A DNA stretch of 64,000 nt, taken from contig NC_086036.1 in NCBI RefSeq assembly GCF_036323735.1, positions 44,515,550 through 44,579,549 of the forward strand. The letters run 5' to 3'. A program made the position numbers and the translations under genes. The stretch is from Rattus norvegicus. Taxonomy: Eukaryota; Chordata; Mammalia; Rodentia; Muridae. How positions within the stretch are numbered: the stretch's first letter is position 1; every line of letters begins with the position of its first letter. The notes beneath the pieces were generated by a model, which was not told the origin of the DNA, ran no database searches, and worked only from the letters and a program-made list of their open reading frames with translations. Shown piece after piece: positions 59,542 through 64,000 of this stretch.

Positions 59542-60851
59542 GAATAATAATAATAATTTGTTCTGGGGAAGTGATTTTTGTCACCTGATTGTTTTTTCTT
59601 TTTTTTTCTTCTTAAAACTACATCAAATCATTCTATTAGAGTGTTATTTAACATGTAATTTCTAATACTATATGTAGAAAAAAGTATAGCTTTCTGAAAA
59701 GGAAGAATTATAAAACAAAGACAAAAAGAAACAATCCTGCACTATAACATACTGATTATACTTTATTAAATCCATGAAGCGAAAACCTATGATGTTTTTA
59801 TCTTTTCTCTCTACCATGTTTCCATTGTAGCGATGCTGTCATTGATCCCAAGAGGGCGACTGTGTGTGATCACATTTTAAAAGTCACATCCACCCCAGCT
59901 CACAATGAACCCATCCCACTCCCATCCCTTCTTCATACTCTAGTGCAATCCAGCCACCCCAAGAAATGGTTTCCATATCTGACTAATGCCAATTAACACG
60001 GGAAGGAAGGAGAAAAATAGTGACCCAGAAAACCTGGGAGATCTCAAGTCCAAACACAAATAGGGGCGGGAGTCTGTCTCTTTGGTTACTGAGTTCTTGT
60101 AGATGGGGTGAAACTTGCAGACACTTTTCTGAGATGGGAAAAAAGACACAAGATAGCCATGAGGTGTTGGAAAGGCCTCTACCTTACTCTCTTCTTGAAG
60201 TGTGCCTGTTTGAAATTAAATTCATGCTATAGAGCAGTAATGCTATCAGAGAAAGCTTGAGGTCACCCTCTAACCTGGATGCCAGCCCAGCAAGTAGAGT
60301 GGCTCAATGTCCTACCCCTATTCTTGATCCTTATTTTTCTATGAAAAGCTTGGGTTCTCACATGGTCCAAATGCACATTTATAGTATCAGAGAAAAAGCT
60401 CTGTAATGTCAATATATTTGATACTTTTTAAAAAGTGTTCCTAATACTCAGCTTCTCTGCACTGCTCTTTAATCAAAAAGAGTCCAAGGGCTTTGTGTTC
60501 TTCCAGTAGTCAGATAATACATTAAAAAAAATAGCATTGTGTAGAATCCAAGGGTCTCACCTGTTTAAGGTTTTTCTCCCCAGTATGTATCTAATAAATG
60601 ACAAATGATTGAATTTGCCCTTGGGGGTTCCATGTTTTGTTATGATGTGTCATCAAGTCCTGCCAGCCTTTAAGCTTGGAAATAAAGTTTCAACTTTTAT
60701 CCGCATCTCAAGCTGAGGTGAAAGTGTAAAAATTAAACCTTTTCATTTTCTTCTGGGTATCAATTATCTTCTGCACGCATGCTCTAAAATACTAAGATAT
60801 GCTCTACGCTGCCTCTGTTCCTGAATGAGTTCTGGTTTCAAAGGGCGCTTT
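59542..60851. other. no recognisable feature
   Basis: (AAT)n for about 15 bp at 59545-59560, then unplaced sequence. No coding exon or named repeat. Confidence 0.4.
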
Positions 60852-60866
60852 AAAAAGAACATATTC

Positions 60867-60963
60867 GGGCAGGGGATTTAGCTCAGTGGTAGAGCGCTTA
60901 CCTAGGAAGCGCAAGGCCCTGGGTTCGGTCCCCAGCTCCGAAAAAAAGAACCCCAAAAAAAAA
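60867..60963 (+). mobile_element. young ID SINE (BC1-like) with target-site duplication
   Basis: GGGATTTAGCTCAGTGGTAG, GAAGCGCAAGGCCCTGGGTT and GGTCCCCAGCTCCG followed by AAAAAAAGAACCCC and an A15-type tail give an ID element with only a few differences from the rat consensus as I remember it (for example CTTACC and AGGAAG). The pol III A box lies at 60879-60889 and the B box at 60922-60932. The 15-bp duplication AAAAAGAACATATTC flanks it (60852-60866, 60964-60978). The GAACC in the tail is the hallmark of ID/BC1. It should not be called a tRNA gene. Confidence 0.96.
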
Positions 60964-60978
60964 AAAAAGAACATATTC

Positions 60979-61164
60979 AAGGAGAGACCTTTCTTCAGAT
61001 TAACCTTCCCTGAGCAAGTGGGAACTATAAGAAAGCATGCTGAGAAAACCGTGGGGAAGCAATCCAGTAAGCATAAGTCTTCCAGGCCTTCTGCCTCAGT
61101 TGCTGTCTCCAGGTTCCTACCTTGAGGTTCTAATCTGGCTTTCTTCAGTGGTCAAGTATGACTT
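60979..61164. other. short unplaced spacer
   Basis: Nothing recognised. Confidence 0.4.
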
Positions 61165-61256
61165 GGGAGTTGGAAGCTGAAAAAAAAATCTTCCTCCCCA
61201 CACTGATTTTGGTCATGGTGTTTTATCACAGTAAGCAAAAGCCCAATTAAGACAGT
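61165..61256 (+). mobile_element. 3' tail of the URR1-like rodent repeat
   Basis: TTTTGGTCATGGTGTTTTAT, CACAGTAAGCAAAAGCCCAA and TTAAGACAG match the characteristic end of the family (GGTCATGGTGT...CACAGCAATAGAAA...CTAAGACA). Only the end is left. Confidence 0.6.
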
Positions 61257-63596
61257 GGTGTTTCATGAAGCTGAGAACTGGACAGTGTTTATCATAGATA
61301 GTGGCTATGCTATTGCCAAAACTGATAATGCCATAGAGAAAGTCAATACCACAGGAATAAAGATGATTATCCTCAAATTTTGGGCTTTTAAATTAAATGT
61401 CAAATGTATAAAAAGAGAAAACTAACAAAATTTTCAAACAGCAAGATTTAATTCACAATGTTCTCTCTGAAGAAATAGCTACAAGGAATGTTACCAGAAG
61501 AGAAGTGTTGTCATCTCAAACTTTTATTTGACTGACAATGAACAATCTTAATTAAAGGAATATGTGTTTCCACACGAAAAAGAACAGATTCTTAGAAGTA
61601 TATCTACAACGCATTTGAGTTCCAGCTCTCCCTGCCTTGGCAACATTGAAATGGGGTCCCAGGCAGCTTGGACAAACAGAACAAACCTCATACTATAGAG
61701 ACTGGCACCAAAAAGGTTTAGAAAAATGCAAGCAGCCAGGCCCAGCACAGACAGTAAACAGTCTCCTAACGTCCATGAACCTGGAGGATTTAACCAATGA
61801 AACATTACAGTTCTGTAAGAATGTTACAGTCTAGATATTTATTTAATATTTCTATTCAAGGGGACAGCTAGCCAAAGCAAAAGTGCCTTAAGATATTTTG
61901 TTGAAACTCCATGTACTTATACATAAGAAAGTACTTGTTGTCTGATCTGCAAATTGTTCCCACCATGTTTTATTCGTGTATTGCATGATGCATAATGGTG
62001 GTAGCAGTAAATGGGGATAGGAGTATGTGTTTTGATTATCTTTGGGATTTAATTTTAAAGGAGGAGGGGGAGTGATCAGTTTCTACTGGGTAGCTAAATG
62101 AATCAACCTCTCTAAACTGTTTTTTCCCCCTCTTTTCTCTTCCTTTTTTTTTCTCCATAAGAACTGAATCTACATTCCACCATCTTGAAACTATCATAAA
62201 AACGCAGGCAAGGAAAATGAAATTAATCCCCAGTGGACTGTAAAGGTTGCTGTTAATAATGTTCACCTGAACTTAAGACTTCAAGCATTGCACGTCTGTC
62301 AAATAAAGGAGATAGACTGTGTGGAGGGGAAGCAAGGACAGGCTCAAACAAGGCATGCACTTTCAGCTTCAACAGGTACAAATTGCACATGGGAAATAGA
62401 GGGTTAGCAAAATAAATTATTTCCTGCCTCCCATAATGTCTCACAATCCGGGTGGCAATGGTTTCACTGCTGACACTGTCACTTACGCTCAGCGTCTGCA
62501 GTCATTCACTGTGACCCGGTAAGGACAGCAGCCCTCTTTTCCAAACAACCAAACACCAGATTCTGCATAACGCAAAACACCTTCTGCTTTCCCAAGTGTA
62601 CAACGAAATTAGAAAAATGGAACTGGTCCACATGCTGCATTTATTTAACAAGGTGGTTATACAGAGAGCAAGTGTTTATGAAGTCTCTTCTTATTTTCAA
62701 ACTTCTGGCTCAATTTATACCAAAACAAATTCTAAACTGCTCCTGAATGAAAACACTTCTGAAATGATACCTGCTCCCTGAACCTCTCTGAGTAGAAGCA
62801 AACACATATACTTATTCACCCTTCTCTCTGTACCTCTTTCCCTCAAAAAGAAAAAAAAAACTGTTTCTGCTGTTTTTATCTCAACCAGCAGCAAGAAAGT
62901 AATGGACACTTTCTAGAAGAACCAGTCAGTATCTAAACACTTCGGAGCATCTTAATCACAGGGAGTAACTTTTAACCCAGTTATTAGTGGACCATTTTGA
63001 ATAATGTTACCCTTTTGTGCTTGAGAATTTAACACAAATATCTGGATTGGATCATAGTGTCTCTACAAGAAAGCTTAAACAAGTTCCAAAAGATCATGAC
63101 AGGGGAGAAAAAGAATACCTAGCAGTAGGGCCCAGAGTGAAGATCTCTTGAGTCTGATGAACAGGAAAAGTTGAAAGTCTGCTGTTATCACTAAAATTGC
63201 CGCACTGGAAGGTCTCTACATAGCATTAGTTAACCCTGCTTGCTCAGTAATGAAGAAATCCCCAGCTCCTGTTAAATAATTTGTTCAGATTTAAAAACAA
63301 CTGTGTAACAAAAGTAAAACAAGAACCTCAGTAATCTACTGTAAGGTCAGAATTCAGGATGACTAGATCTATCCCTCAGTGATCTTCTGCGAGGTGAGGC
63401 TCCAGGGATGACTTGATCTATCTCCACTTAAGACCCGTAAGACAGCTCAAGACAGTCGACTGGAACCTGAGCTCCTTGAGGATGGTGCAAACAGAAATCA
63501 GGAGAATGTTTTCTATGCAAATGATTCTTTTTATGCACGTGTGGATAAGAACGAGGGTACCTGGCAATAAGCTTTGTACAGTTTACAAATACTGTC
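61257..63596. other. unplaced sequence
   Basis: No named repeat or coding exon. An A10 run lies near 62847-62861, and pyrimidine-rich sequence near 62120-62155. Confidence 0.4.
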
Positions 63597-63824
63597 AGCG
63601 GGGGAGATGGCTCAGCAGTTAAGAGCACTTACTGCTCTTGCAGAGGACCCAAGTTTGAGTCCCAGCACCAAAATCAGGGGGCTCACAACCCACCTGTAAC
63701 TAACTTCAAGGGAGCCAGCAACTGATCTCCAAAGATACCAGTACACTTCTGACATAGACACAGACAGACCTACACAGAGTCATACCCTAAATATAAACAA
63801 ACAAACAACAAATAAAAGTAAGTT
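63597..63824 (+). repeat. B2-family SINE
   Basis: GGGGGAGATGGCTCAGCAGT, TAAGAGCACTTACTGCTCTT, GCAGAGGACCCAAGTTTGAG and TCCCAGCACCAAAATCAGGG carry the B2 head with A box (GGCTCAGCAGT) and B box (AGTTTGAGTCC); then CTCACAACCCACCTGTAACT and an AAACAAACAAACAACAAATA tail follow. It is well preserved in the head and looser in the middle. Confidence 0.92.
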
Positions 63825-64000
63825 GAAAAGAAGAAAAAGTTGTAAAACCTTCTGAATACTGCTGCCTCCAAAAGCACTGCTGAGAATAGCGACCTCGATG
63901 ACTGACTTTCTCTGATCCTCGCTTGCTTCCCTAGAGCCTCTGGAGGGAGACACTACTCATGGGGATGCCCAGCAGGAGATAACCCTGTGAGGAGGAATTT
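63825..64000. other. short stretch to the window end
   Basis: Nothing recognised in the last 175 bases. Confidence 0.4.

Noticed and set aside
1..64000. A novel defence, biosynthetic or phage-like system
   Set aside because: The window is mammalian repeat-rich non-coding DNA. No gene cluster exists, and all protein-coding similarity belongs to LINE-1.

Overview
This window looks like rodent, most probably rat (Rattus), nuclear DNA without a recognisable host gene. The signs are tRNA-Ala-derived ID SINEs, two of them close to the rat consensus with intact target-site duplications; B1 and B2/B3 SINEs; LINE-1 (L1) copies whose ORFs and 3'UTR read like the rat L1_Rn/mlvi2 lineage; long CA/GA/TA microsatellites; and an AT-rich background. 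No host exon, CpG island, rRNA, tRNA gene, CRISPR array or bacterial-style operon was found. All long open frames outside L1 look like chance or microsatellite-driven frames. All family names come from remembered consensus features, not from a search.

Layout. 1-30 kb: AT-rich, mostly unplaceable sequence with scattered SINEs (B3 at 1-168, B2/B3 at 240-452 and 20847-21037, ID at 7677-7763), a rodent medium-length repeat seen in both orientations (1078-1396 minus, 3880-4405 plus, 23690-24010 minus), a short antisense L1 3' end (6248-6485), a curious ATAGTATA-rich tract (8955-9450) and many microsatellites. 30.3-47.5 kb: an L1 island in which every recognisable L1 piece points to the + strand. 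It holds an old ORF2 fragment (30325-31050); a nearly full-length but dead L1 with two promoter monomers (31061-37480); a B1; two further L1 3'UTRs (37920-38401, 39268-39645); and a younger L1 (41032-47103) inserted into a much older L1 (40430-41024, resuming at about 47281-47500). 47.5-64 kb: mostly unique-looking sequence with an Lx-type L1 3'UTR (48870-49772), an ancient antisense L1 fragment (53385-53700), B1, ID and B2 SINEs, and a young 5'-truncated L1 with a clean 14-bp target-site duplication (58302-59527).

The only intact gene-length reading frame is ORF1 of the young L1 (41376-42497, 373 aa), with an internally duplicated 22-residue coiled-coil unit. Its ORF2 keeps the reverse-transcriptase FADD motif, the endonuclease SDHH motif and the C-terminal Cys/His motif, but about six short frameshifts break it, so this copy cannot move on its own. 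I found no undescribed biological system. The points most worth a second look are the frameshift-only pattern of ORF2 damage, a consensus splice donor in the L1 5'UTR, the nested insertion stack, microsatellites that grew inside transposons, and the degenerate ATAGTATA tract.
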